Shown one piece after another: positions 24,045 to 31,830 of a stretch of DNA of 36,554 bases. The DNA is taken from IMG/VR virus record IMGVR_UViG_3300009194_000027, positions 1 through 36,554 of that record; one strand, written 5' to 3'. Made by a program: the position numbers and the translations under genes. Within the stretch, counting starts at the first letter, position 1. Every line of letters starts with the position of its first letter. The notes under the pieces were generated by a model, which saw only the letters and a list, made by a program, of their open reading frames with translations, made no database searches and had not been told where the DNA came from. The stretch comes from a virus.

Positions 24045-24662
24045 TTAGCTTGGGATCAGACCATTGTCTTTCAGGATGGTCTCTGCAATGGCTAACCGTT
24101 GCTCCAGCGATGTAATTTTCTGCTGGGCTTCGAGTAGCCTTGCATAGTCGGTGGTCCGGTTTTCAATGGCCGCTTCACGGGCCGCTTCAAGCGTCTCATG
24201 CTCTTCTGGACTCACCGTGCCCTGCATTGGTGCTACGCTGAGGTGGACGGTGGCTTCCTGACCGATCACGTCCGATACGACGGTAGCAACCTGATCACGC
24301 ACAAAGGTCAGGTCTATATAATCAGGCAGTGGGCCTAAAGAAGCACTTAACACCACATGGTGATAGTTGCGATGGGAGAGATCGGGGAAAGACGCAATGT
24401 AACTGCTCGGGACATAGATGGGTGCCGTTGTCTCCGAGGTGAGCGTGACGATCGCTTCTTGGTTCTTCCGGTCTCGCTCATAATCCGTTCGATCTAACCC
24501 GGATGCGGCGTAATAGGTTTCATAGACATCTGTCCCTAAGTTCTCCACATCCACAAAATAACGGATCGCCGAGCAGGTATAGGTAACGCCAGGGGTTGTA
24601 CTCCACGGCGCCTTTAACGCGTAGACACCCCGAGTCCCAATCGGTGGAATAGGTGAAGTCAT
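24045..24662 (-). CDS. Unknown protein with C-terminal coiled coil, probable virion protein
   Basis: I do not recognise this 205-residue protein. The first ~145 residues are beta-rich with many Tyr and Thr, and contain a segment (VLSASLGPLPDYIDLTFVRDQV). The last ~55 residues, from EEHETLEAAREAA to LAIAETILKDNG, form a strong coiled-coil heptad pattern, suggesting oligomerisation. It starts at ATG 24662 with AAAGG about 6 nt upstream, 9 bp after the previous stop, in a run of probable structural genes. Tail or fibre-associated function is inferred from context only. Confidence 0.65.
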   Translation of the reverse strand: MTSPIPPIGTRGVYALKAPWSTTPGVTYTCSAIRYFVDVENLGTDVYETYYAASGLDRTDYERDRKNQEAIVTLTSETTAPIYVPSSYIASFPDLSHRNYHHVVLSASLGPLPDYIDLTFVRDQVATVVSDVIGQEATVHLSVAPMQGTVSPEEHETLEAAREAAIENRTTDYARLLEAQQKITSLEQRLAIAETILKDNGLIPS

Positions 24663-24671
24663 ACCATGCCT

Positions 24672-25049
24672 TTACGTTGTTTGTGAATTAACTGGATGTA
24701 AATTGAATGACTCATCCGCATAATAAAATTTATTCTGGAGAGAAGAGTATGTTAATGTCATCGGCCGGAAGAAGGCGTCCTCACCCATGTAAACACGGGT
24801 AGTATAACCACCGCTCCCGTCTGTTTCATACAGGGTGTTATCACGTAGATCAATGAAGCGCAACATCCCAGCAGTCTGAGCTGCAGTAATATCCGCGTCA
24901 TCCTCAACCACAACCGTCGAAGCGAAGGGTAACGCTGTCATGAAGGACGAAGGAATGTCGGTCTTTTCGATAATGACCACTCCCGGTTGCTTTATTGCGT
25001 TCCAGCGTCCCGATACCTCCCCTAACAAGGTATTTACCTCGGTAAGCAT
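24672..25049 (-). CDS. Small fibre/baseplate-type protein 1 of a related trio
   Basis: This 125-residue protein is unrecognised by family, but its C-terminal half (RFIDLRDNTLYETDGSGGY..., LTYSSLQNKFYYADESFNLHPV) matches the ends of the two upstream proteins in pattern: a short strand with a Tyr/Trp-Asp element, then a strand, then FYY with a Asp/Asn turn and a final Leu-x-x-hydrophobic. The N-terminal ~25 residues are helical. Its ATG shares a base with the TGA of the preceding gene (TGATG) with GGAGGT upstream, so translation is coupled. Confidence 0.65.
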   Translation of the reverse strand: MLTEVNTLLGEVSGRWNAIKQPGVVIIEKTDIPSSFMTALPFASTVVVEDDADITAAQTAGMLRFIDLRDNTLYETDGSGGYTTRVYMGEDAFFRPMTLTYSSLQNKFYYADESFNLHPVNSQTT

Positions 25050-25450
25050 CAGATACCTCCACGTATTTGTTCTAGTTGTCCATTAGTGCTGTAATAGAAT
25101 GCTTTCCAGGTGTAGGGTGAAATATAGAGTCTTTTCATAACAAATACCGAATCGCGCAATGTCGAATTACCGGTCCATGTGGTTCCATCCCAAACAACCT
25201 GTTGGTCAGTACGGGTGTCATAGTACACGCCGTTGGGGAGTTGTTCGATTGCGGAGCGGGTTTGAATTTCGTCATTGTCGGTTACCACTATCGGATATTC
25301 CGTAACAATGGGAGCGACATCAAAACGATACTCGCCGTCAGGGTTGTTTACATATAGCGCATGTCCTTTCTTTCCAGTCACCGATGTTAGGTGAGTTACC
25401 AACAAAGACAAATACCTATTTACGGCATCGCGTAAGTTAGTTATCGACAC
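25049..25450 (-). CDS. Small fibre/baseplate-type protein 2 of a related trio
   Basis: This 133-residue protein begins with an amphipathic helix (TNLRDAVNRYLSLLVTHL) and has a beta-rich rest. Its ending (RLYISPYTWKAFYYSTNGQ, then LEQIRG) resembles those of its two neighbours, and PNGVYYDTRTDQQVVWDGTTW is a typical strand-turn-strand display motif. It uses a GTG start at 25450, 4 bp after the stop of the preceding gene, with only a weak ribosome site. Function is unknown; small virion decoration, fibre or adaptor protein is the best guess. Confidence 0.65.
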   Translation of the reverse strand: MSITNLRDAVNRYLSLLVTHLTSVTGKKGHALYVNNPDGEYRFDVAPIVTEYPIVVTDNDEIQTRSAIEQLPNGVYYDTRTDQQVVWDGTTWTGNSTLRDSVFVMKRLYISPYTWKAFYYSTNGQLEQIRGGI

Positions 25451-25454
25451 GTCA

Positions 25455-26534
25455 TTAACCCCGCTGTAGTTTTATAGTTTGTTCATCGTCGGTGATGTAA
25501 AAGAACGTTCGTGTAACTGGATTGTAATGAAGACTCCCCGACACAAGGATGTTATTTTCCAGGAGGGTAGTTAACCCCGTTCCTTTTAACACCCACTCCC
25601 CATTCTCATAGGCGTGCCAGTCGTAAGTACGTATATCCACAATAGGAAGACGATCGCCGGCACGTTGCAATACATCCCACGTACTGCTAGGCTGTGATTG
25701 GCAGGTATAACCATAACGCTGGGGTCCACGAAAAACCGTTAACTCAGGATCAGATGAAAGGTCGATTGTAGTCGTTGCTGGAGCGTAGTAAGTTGTTTCG
25801 TTTATTTGTGATGTCTCAACAGTGACGACATCTCCCTCACGGGTGATCTTTAATAAAATCCCGTTAGGCCAGTTTCCCCACCCGTATGCTGCACTATTTT
25901 GGTTTCCAGGAAACGCTCCCGTTGCTACTGATCCGTCGGGCCAAATGAGACCATCGTAGACATCTTCCACTATGTAGGGGTTTACCGAACGGTCTTTGAT
26001 AATCTGCATCGGTGCCTGACCCATCAATGACCGCATCACATCCAACGTGTGGCTGCGTCCTTGACTGTCCTTTGCGTGGGCGATAACAAGACCAATATAA
26101 TCGTCATCATTATTGGACGACTTAATGCGAGCTTCCAGTGTATACTTGTCATAACGTTCGTTTGAAATAAACCCCACCATACTTGCGGATTTTATTGTGC
26201 ATACCACACGGTCTTCGACAGCATCATACGACCATGTATCGAGTTCAGCGGGATAAGCTTCGTCATGATAGGGGTCGCCGGTTGTGTTGTATGTGGTATT
26301 TGACGTACGTGCGAAACGCATCCAGGAATCAAAGACATCAGAAAAAGACTCCTTCTGCTCTTTCTGAAAAGTCAATTCGGCATCACTTTCCACGATACCT
26401 ACCGGAACCACCACAGGCCGCCCAACCAGCTCCCCATTTCTGTATGTTACCAACTCACCCATGGCGTTAAACGGGGAGCGAAACGCTCCCCTCACTGCAT
26501 TAACATAATTTACCAGGCTGTCCTTTAATGCCAT
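25455..26534 (-). CDS. Fibre/baseplate-type protein 3 of a related trio (359 aa)
   Basis: This 359-residue protein starts with a short helix (KDSLVNYVNAVRGAF), then a region resembling a carbohydrate-binding or lectin/glucanase-like beta-sandwich. That region has WSYDAVEDRVVCTIKSASMV, a DDYIGLVIAHAKD segment and a GNWPNGILLKITREGD segment, a pattern seen in jelly-roll domains that start with an asymmetric 'weighing' of moieties. I hold this only weakly. The C-terminus (SLHYNPVTRTFFYITDDEQ, then TIKL) matches the ends of the two smaller downstream proteins. It starts at ATG 26534 with GGAGT, and its ATG lies within 2 bp of the upstream TGA. A surface-binding fibre is plausible. Confidence 0.65.
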   Translation of the reverse strand: MALKDSLVNYVNAVRGAFRSPFNAMGELVTYRNGELVGRPVVVPVGIVESDAELTFQKEQKESFSDVFDSWMRFARTSNTTYNTTGDPYHDEAYPAELDTWSYDAVEDRVVCTIKSASMVGFISNERYDKYTLEARIKSSNNDDDYIGLVIAHAKDSQGRSHTLDVMRSLMGQAPMQIIKDRSVNPYIVEDVYDGLIWPDGSVATGAFPGNQNSAAYGWGNWPNGILLKITREGDVVTVETSQINETTYYAPATTTIDLSSDPELTVFRGPQRYGYTCQSQPSSTWDVLQRAGDRLPIVDIRTYDWHAYENGEWVLKGTGLTTLLENNILVSGSLHYNPVTRTFFYITDDEQTIKLQRG

Positions 26535-26535
26535 G

Positions 26536-27849
26536 TCAGACTCCCATTAACTCTTCCAGGTAGGGCTTACCCACCATCAGGTAAGTGACATCATCATAAA
26601 GGGCGGTGATGTACTCAACCCCGTTACGGGTGAGGCGGGCCATACCCACCGGAACATCGGCCATGTCATGGAGATTCTCCGCCACCCGAGTCATCTCCCC
26701 CAACAGGGTAAAGAATTCCTGGGTGTAAACGCTCATGCGATTATAATCAGAAGAGTCGTTGGTCACCACCAGGTAATCAGGGAACTTCTCGTAGAAGCTT
26801 GTAATTCCATCACGGTTCTGAGGATTGCCTACTACACCAAAGGCCAGTGACTTATAGATCAGGTTGGATAACTCGTACTCTTCCTCAATCCAGGTCTCGG
26901 TGTATTTAGGCCCCTGGGTGGTTTGCTTAAGGATCGGTACAACGTCTTTCGGCTTTACCGTGGGACTATAGATGCCGGCTTGGAGTTCACGGTTGGGCAC
27001 GCCATAGTGGGTCCAGAACGGAGTAATGATAAACTCCGTGGTCAAAAACAAATCCGGCAGGATCTCAGTCCACTCCTCCCTCGTGTGGGTGGAGTTATCC
27101 AGAATGTATTCGATCAGGGTATTGCGGATCAAATCGGGGTTATTGCCAGCTTGACCATAGATCATCAACATCCAGTTCGTCGGAACCGGACTGACAACCC
27201 CTAACGGATCGGTGTAATCGTACTGACGTGCGATCAGCTGGGTGTACGGATACTCACCCCGGGCAGTTTGGACCTCATTGATCTTCTCGACCAAATCGTA
27301 CTCATCTAGGAGTGCTTTGACTTGGATTGGATCTTTAAAGAAGTCATCTAACGGCCAAATGGGCGGAACCACCTCGATATGATACCCGGTGTATTGGCGC
27401 TGGAAGCTTTCATCGGCGAGCCACACCATGACATCACTATCGGGCTCACTGACCACCGAGAAACGCACCCACTCGGGAAGGCGAATACCACCACTCTCTT
27501 TAATCTCTCCTGAGCTTACGTCACTAATTAGAGTGGAAAACTCGGCTTGAATGTTAGAGAGCATGACGCTCGGGTCAGCCACCAAGGTACCGCTCACCGC
27601 CCGATCCAGTAACCACTGACCCACCTGGAGGGTCGTGACTGCCAATGGATTGGGGGTGGGTACGTAGCCCGTGCTATCTTGACTACTAAATACAATTAGT
27701 GTAGTCTGTGGAGTTGCATCATTGGTATGAAAGGTTTTATCCTTAGCATAGGTGAGGCTGTCACTGGAAATCTCCCCGAAAGGAGCCACCTCATCTCTTG
27801 CATTATCAATCAGAGGAGAGAACGAGAAAAACCCTTTTAACTGGAACAT
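26536..27849 (-). CDS. Unknown protein, probable virion structural protein (437 aa)
   Basis: I do not recognise this 437-residue protein. It is soluble and mixed alpha/beta, rich in Tyr, Trp, Pro and acidic residues (WVRFSVVSEPDSDVMVWLAD, IEVVPPIWPLDDFF, TNWMLMIYGQAGNNPD). There is no signal peptide or obvious enzymatic motif. It is the first gene of the minus-strand unit 27849-21960, with an AAGGA site and a TATAGG motif about 36 bp upstream of its ATG. The composition and the downstream genes point to a tail or baseplate component. Confidence 0.6.
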   Translation of the reverse strand: MFQLKGFFSFSPLIDNARDEVAPFGEISSDSLTYAKDKTFHTNDATPQTTLIVFSSQDSTGYVPTPNPLAVTTLQVGQWLLDRAVSGTLVADPSVMLSNIQAEFSTLISDVSSGEIKESGGIRLPEWVRFSVVSEPDSDVMVWLADESFQRQYTGYHIEVVPPIWPLDDFFKDPIQVKALLDEYDLVEKINEVQTARGEYPYTQLIARQYDYTDPLGVVSPVPTNWMLMIYGQAGNNPDLIRNTLIEYILDNSTHTREEWTEILPDLFLTTEFIITPFWTHYGVPNRELQAGIYSPTVKPKDVVPILKQTTQGPKYTETWIEEEYELSNLIYKSLAFGVVGNPQNRDGITSFYEKFPDYLVVTNDSSDYNRMSVYTQEFFTLLGEMTRVAENLHDMADVPVGMARLTRNGVEYITALYDDVTYLMVGKPYLEELMGV

Positions 27850-27880
27850 TAAGCTGTCCTTTTGGTGATGGGTGGGTAAA

Positions 27881-27895
27881 CGTACCTATAAAATC
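27881..27895 (-). promoter_or_regulatory. TATAGG promoter-like motif in the divergent region 27850-28076
   Basis: The 227-bp divergent intergenic region should hold promoters for both directions. On the minus strand, GATTTTATAGGTACG lies about 36 bp before the ATG at 27849 and shares TATAGG with motifs ahead of 11805 and 20756. I see no convincing plus-strand promoter and no supported small gene in the rest of the region. Confidence 0.3.
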
Positions 27896-28076
27896 AACCA
27901 CCCGAGAGATGTGTGAGTAGAATCATAACGATAACGTCACACAGTAAGACGCCATCTAGTCAGTGAATTTATCTCATGTTTGCCCGCAGGGACCGACACC
28001 TACTGGACGCAACCGACGTGACGGCATTGGGTAGGTAGCTTTTCCGAGGGTGTCACTCAGCAGCGTCGAGGCACCG

Positions 28077-28430
28077 ATGGTTAACTTTTTTAAGCTGTTA
28101 CTTTTATTCTGGCCCTTTTTCAAAAGCGTTATCTTTAAAGACCGTCCCGTCAAGGAAGTGATTCGCGCTAATAAACAATTCACCTACTTGTTTGTTATCG
28201 CCATGTTCTTGGCACTAACCTTGTATATGGCGGTTGAAACACTGGCGTTGACGCGACAACAGCTGTTACAAGAGCGACGTGAGCAAACACAACTCCGCCG
28301 TAAACTGACAGCAACGGAACAACAGATCACCCAACTCACCCTTGACCTTCGAGGGGTTGATGAAGCTTGCCGTCCCACACGCTATGATAAACGCCATCTA
28401 TTGAACCTGATTGAGGAGGGGGGTCTGTGA
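28077..28430 (+). CDS. Second i-spanin-like membrane protein
   Basis: This 117-residue protein has two hydrophobic stretches (residues ~3-20, FFKLLLLFWPFF, and ~36-57, FTYLFVIAMFLALTLYMAV), then a coiled-coil-like tail rich in Gln, Arg and Leu (RQQLLQERREQTQLRRKL) and a short end with one Cys. A membrane anchor plus periplasmic coiled coil resembles an i-spanin. The following gene, overlapping by 4 bp, encodes a lipoprotein. I start it at ATG 28077, preceded by GAGG; a GTG at 28050 is in frame. The extra N-terminal hydrophobic stretch is atypical for Rz, so it could also be another membrane protein such as a holin accessory. Confidence 0.65.
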   Translation: MVNFFKLLLLFWPFFKSVIFKDRPVKEVIRANKQFTYLFVIAMFLALTLYMAVETLALTRQQLLQERREQTQLRRKLTATEQQITQLTLDLRGVDEACRPTRYDKRHLLNLIEEGGL

Positions 28431-28843
28431 ACACCGTATTACACCTGGGTGTATTAGCCACCCTTTTATTTCTTTCTAGCTGCGTGGTTTGGGTAACCCC
28501 TCCGGATTCGCCCGCAGCTGCCCCACAGGGGGATATCTCGATACAGATGACCACCAGCCGCTGGGAAGGGACAGGAAGCACTGAGAAGCCTCCAGAGCCC
28601 ACAACGGTGGTGGTCGAAAAATCTCCTACTGTATCGCCACCCCCTTGTCCGCCATTCCATTTACCCACCCCCAAACCGGTTCCTTCAATGGAAGACCTCC
28701 GCAATCCCGAGATTGACACCCAGGATGCGGTCGAGCGGGTATTGGTCGGGCACATCCAGGACCTCCGACAGTATATTCGCGAGGAGCGTCAACAATTAAC
28801 GTCGCGGTATCAGCAATATCGGGACCAATGCGATACGTCCTAG
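28427..28843 (+). CDS. Second o-spanin-like lipoprotein
   Basis: This 138-residue protein begins with a short signal sequence ending in a lipobox (LLFLSSC, Cys at residue 19), followed by a Pro/Thr-rich linker (TPPDSPAAAP, later SPPPCPPFHLPTPKPVP) and a C-terminal helical region (residues ~90-135, EERQQLTSRYQQYRDQC). It starts at GTG 28427 in a GTGA overlap with the upstream stop, with a strong GAGGAGG site. Lipoprotein plus membrane coiled coil is the logic of a two-component spanin. With the pair at 3439-4219, the window has two such sets; one may act in another envelope step. Confidence 0.68.
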   Translation: MNTVLHLGVLATLLFLSSCVVWVTPPDSPAAAPQGDISIQMTTSRWEGTGSTEKPPEPTTVVVEKSPTVSPPPCPPFHLPTPKPVPSMEDLRNPEIDTQDAVERVLVGHIQDLRQYIREERQQLTSRYQQYRDQCDTS

Positions 28844-28902
28844 TTTCACCCAATCGTGCAATGGTGTAGCCAAGACGATGATCATTAATGAGGAACAACA
28901 CA

Positions 28903-30390
28903 GTGAGTGACACTACACCCACCGTAGATGGCATGGTTTTATACGTGGACGGGAGTTTCCGGCGTGGCCGTGCTGGTTGGGGGTTTCATGGGTATACCTA
29001 CCAAGACAAACCACTGACCCGCGGCATTGGTATAAAACAACTGCCCACGACCAAAGGGTATGCCCCCATGGCGTTGCCTGATACAGTCACCCCACTTGAA
29101 TATTTTGATGCTTTTGGTCCAGTGACTGAGTCTCCGACCAATAACACAGGCGAGCTTCAAGCGGCAATTGAAGCATTCCGTTTGGCCATTGAACTAGATG
29201 TCCCGCATTTGTATTTACTTCTCGACAGTGAGTATGTCAGGAAAGGTTTGACGCAATGGGTTAAGGGTTGGACTAAGCGTAACTGGATGACGTCTCAAGG
29301 TGAGCCTGTTGCCAATAAGTCGTACTGGTTAACACTGATCGATCTTGAAACAAAGTTCAAAGACGGCCGTAGTGTTGAACTCGTTTGGATCAAAGGTCAC
29401 AGTGGGGATGTGGGTAATGACCTGGCGGACTTTAATGCCCGCACAGGGTCTGGTAATGGCGGTGAGTCGTATTTGTCCCGTTCGCCAGTGGAAGGATACC
29501 ATAACCCCAAAACTGATGTGAACCCACTGTATCTGAAAACCAGAATGCTTTTCAATCTAGGTGGGAGTGATCACCGCACTGATGAGGGTTGCTACTACTA
29601 CCAGTACCAACTTGGGCGTCTTCAGTCCTACGGTCACAAACAACAGGACACTCAGAAAGATCGACACGATAAAACAGATCTCTTATTGGGTCGACGGATT
29701 GCTGATGCTACCTTCTGTGTGGTGAAAGTCCCGGAAGCTGATGAATACCTGGAATCCCTCATCGAGTACCACGCCCAAGCACACCAGCGTGATATCGTAG
29801 AGCTGGCCATTGCCCGACTGGATACCGCCTATAAACCCGCTGTTTATCAACGAATTCGGCAGGTAGGCGATAAAGCACTCATTCCCATTAAAAGTAATGG
29901 GTCACTTATTACCCCAAATGATGACCTAGTCACCAAGACTCTCGATCCGCCTCGGTTGGCCATGGAGGCGGTGAACACGTTTGCTAATATGGAACGTCAA
30001 CTCAATGGTCTGCTAGAAAATACCCTGGGCAAACATGTCGATGTAATTGATATTACCGACACCTTTTACGGGCGCGAGTTGAAAGGGAAAACCAAGGAAG
30101 TGGTTTCCCTTCACAAACACATCACCAACACCACCCCCACTCTTGATATCCCAACCGAGTTTAAAGGACAAACCGTAACACTAAAACTCGTGCTGGGAGT
30201 GGATATCCCCCAGCGCAATGCGCTGGCTAAGCTTGCCGGAGAGGATACCCGCGTTTCGGTGTTGGTGATGGCGGACGGCCCACTGGCGTACTCCTTTGCA
30301 ACGGTCTTTCAGACGGCCCAGGGGAGTGCCATCTACCAGTCGCCGTATACCCGTTTCGTGCTACCTAAGTCACACAGCGAACCCACCTAA
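28903..30390 (+). CDS. RNase H type 1 with long C-terminal extension
   Basis: The N-terminal ~185 residues are a ribonuclease HI domain that would cut RNA in RNA-DNA hybrids, for example replication primers. Catalytic residues appear in order: Asp16 (LYVDGSF), Glu84 (NNTGELQA), Asp108 (LLDSEYV), His166 (WIKGHSG) and Asp176 (GNDLAD). The remaining ~310 residues form a domain I do not recognise, with an MLFNLGGSDH start and a beta-rich ending. This is far longer than the ~155-residue bacterial enzyme. I start at GTG 28903 because GAGGAA lies 7-9 nt upstream; the in-frame ATG 28888 overlaps that site and lacks its own. Confidence 0.87.
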   Translation: MSDTTPTVDGMVLYVDGSFRRGRAGWGFHGYTYQDKPLTRGIGIKQLPTTKGYAPMALPDTVTPLEYFDAFGPVTESPTNNTGELQAAIEAFRLAIELDVPHLYLLLDSEYVRKGLTQWVKGWTKRNWMTSQGEPVANKSYWLTLIDLETKFKDGRSVELVWIKGHSGDVGNDLADFNARTGSGNGGESYLSRSPVEGYHNPKTDVNPLYLKTRMLFNLGGSDHRTDEGCYYYQYQLGRLQSYGHKQQDTQKDRHDKTDLLLGRRIADATFCVVKVPEADEYLESLIEYHAQAHQRDIVELAIARLDTAYKPAVYQRIRQVGDKALIPIKSNGSLITPNDDLVTKTLDPPRLAMEAVNTFANMERQLNGLLENTLGKHVDVIDITDTFYGRELKGKTKEVVSLHKHITNTTPTLDIPTEFKGQTVTLKLVLGVDIPQRNALAKLAGEDTRVSVLVMADGPLAYSFATVFQTAQGSAIYQSPYTRFVLPKSHSEPT

Positions 30391-30407
30391 GTGATAGGTC
30401 TTACAAC

Positions 30408-30824
30408 ATGCGTTTCCTCCACCATTACCAGTTCCCTTTCAATAATCCGTTCATGTTCTTATGGTTCCTGTTATGGTACCGAACACCTGACCAAAGCAAA
30501 CGCCTATGTGTATTAGCATCACTCTACGCCAGACTCATGGAGTGTGACTATCACGATGAAGAATGTCTCGATCGAGTGAACCGTCAACTTCAACTGAGTC
30601 GAGATACCTGTGCACTGAAGTTCCCCGCCGCCATTAGTCGGTGGATTTGGCGTAATATCCTCCCTCTCAGGAAAATACGCTTAGGGGAGAACGAGGAGCA
30701 CTATATTTCCAGACTGGTTAAGAAGACACCCTGTTGGTTGTGGTATGCCGATCAACAGACCCGCCATGAAGACATTCGACAATTGGTCGAACTCTGTAAA
30801 GGGCGTCAGCAGCAGATGGGGTAA
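30408..30824 (+). CDS. Unknown 138-aa protein
   Basis: I do not recognise this protein. It is basic, with a hydrophobic aromatic N-terminus (residues ~8-25, FPFNNPFMFLWFLLWY) that could be a membrane or peripheral anchor. The rest is helical, with several Cys, and ends in a Gln-rich tail. It follows the RNase H gene by 17 bp and precedes a strong bidirectional hairpin, so it closes the plus-strand unit 28077-30824. The ribosome site is weak. Confidence 0.6.
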   Translation: MRFLHHYQFPFNNPFMFLWFLLWYRTPDQSKRLCVLASLYARLMECDYHDEECLDRVNRQLQLSRDTCALKFPAAISRWIWRNILPLRKIRLGENEEHYISRLVKKTPCWLWYADQQTRHEDIRQLVELCKGRQQQMG

Positions 30825-30833
30825 CGGTAGAAC

Positions 30834-30857
30834 AGTCCCCTCCTTCGGGAGGGGACT
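30834..30857. terminator. Bidirectional terminator hairpin with TTCG loop
   Basis: A 10-bp perfect stem (AGTCCCCTCC / GGAGGGGACT) with a TTCG tetraloop lies between the plus-strand stop at 30824 and the minus-strand stop at 30866. On the minus strand it is preceded by CGACATA, the shared flank. Confidence 0.8.
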
Positions 30858-30865
30858 ATGTCGCA

Positions 30866-31705
30866 TTACAGGGCACGCAGTAGGACTTTTTCCATTTGTT
30901 TCATGGCGGTGGTGGTATCAATAATGCGGGTTTGCATTACTGAGAACCATTCCACCCAACGTGCTGCCAGTTCCAGCTCATCGGCGATCTTCACCATGAC
31001 CACTTTGCTCGGGGGTTCCTGGTTCTGTTTCACTGTGTCCAGCAACATCTCCGCGGTTTGCTGAAGGGCTTTCACCTGATGAGAAACATCCTTGGGGTTG
31101 GCCTGTCTCCAGCGTACCTGATTGATGTCATTGATCAGGGCCACGGCATTCAGGCATTCAGTGTTACTACCAAACAGTTCCCCAAATTCCGCTTCACTAG
31201 AGCGGTTGCCTTCCAAGAGCCACTTGCGTTCTTCATTGATCAGGCTATCCAGGAAACGCTGATCGTACGACACGGTCTTCTGCGTGTCACGGTGTTCTTT
31301 CAGCCCATCGGGATTTTCCATGTAATAGGCCAGGTTACGCAAGATCTTGGTCAAGACTTCTTTATTGAGTTTGACCATCACATCCAGGCGCTGCTTATGG
31401 ACGCCCTGGAGGTAGTCATGCAAATTCCCGGTGAACCCCACGGGCTTAGGTACCACCACTCCGTCGATGTCAGTGTACTGGACTTGGCGGAGTTTCATAC
31501 GCAGTGAGCTTACATTAATCACTTCGGGACGCGCGTAATCCCAGGTGGTGATAAAACGAAAAGCGTCTTTCAGAGAAGCAGTGAGTTTCGGCAGACGCTT
31601 GGTGAGCATACCTGCGAAATCTTCCGCGCTGTACGTTTCTTGAGATACCGCAACACAGGTGTCGATAAAGCGTTCGGTTTCGTGTCGTGTTTCATAACCT
31701 AACAT
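30866..31705 (-). CDS. Unknown helical protein (279 aa), possible internal virion protein
   Basis: I do not recognise this protein. It is almost entirely helical (AEDFAGMLTKRLPKLTASLKDAF, a middle LNKEVLTKILRNLAYYM, a C-terminal TTTAMKQMEKVLLRAL), with no membrane segment. The style is similar to the helical domain of the 680-residue protein at 21960-24002, but I cannot show homology by eye. It starts at ATG 31705 with GGAG 8 nt upstream, divergent from the UvsX-like gene, and stands as a single-gene minus-strand unit between two plus-strand blocks. Confidence 0.6.
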   Translation of the reverse strand: MLGYETRHETERFIDTCVAVSQETYSAEDFAGMLTKRLPKLTASLKDAFRFITTWDYARPEVINVSSLRMKLRQVQYTDIDGVVVPKPVGFTGNLHDYLQGVHKQRLDVMVKLNKEVLTKILRNLAYYMENPDGLKEHRDTQKTVSYDQRFLDSLINEERKWLLEGNRSSEAEFGELFGSNTECLNAVALINDINQVRWRQANPKDVSHQVKALQQTAEMLLDTVKQNQEPPSKVVMVKIADELELAARWVEWFSVMQTRIIDTTTAMKQMEKVLLRAL

Positions 31706-31830
31706 GGTAGAGTCTCCTTAGGGGCGTACACAACAATAGGTGATTCATAACCATTAGAGCAAAAACACCTAGCTGTCCAATCTAATGACCAGAAGTCTGT
31801 TACCTTCTCCACCGACAGGAATGTCTCTGC

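Noticed and set aside
23082-24095. Long plus-strand open frames (up to 337 codons) opposite the acidic protein
   Set aside because: They lie fully antisense to a well-supported gene with a good ribosome site. Their length results from the Glu/Asp-rich codons of the real gene, and their products are low-complexity Ser/Val/Phe-rich sequences.
27974-28036. 20-codon plus-strand frame in the divergent region 27850-28076
   Set aside because: It has no ribosome site and no recognisable product, and it is very short.
28050-28430. GTG 28050 as the start of the second i-spanin-like gene
   Set aside because: ATG 28077 has a GAGG at suitable spacing and leaves a cleaner membrane protein start. The longer form cannot be fully excluded.
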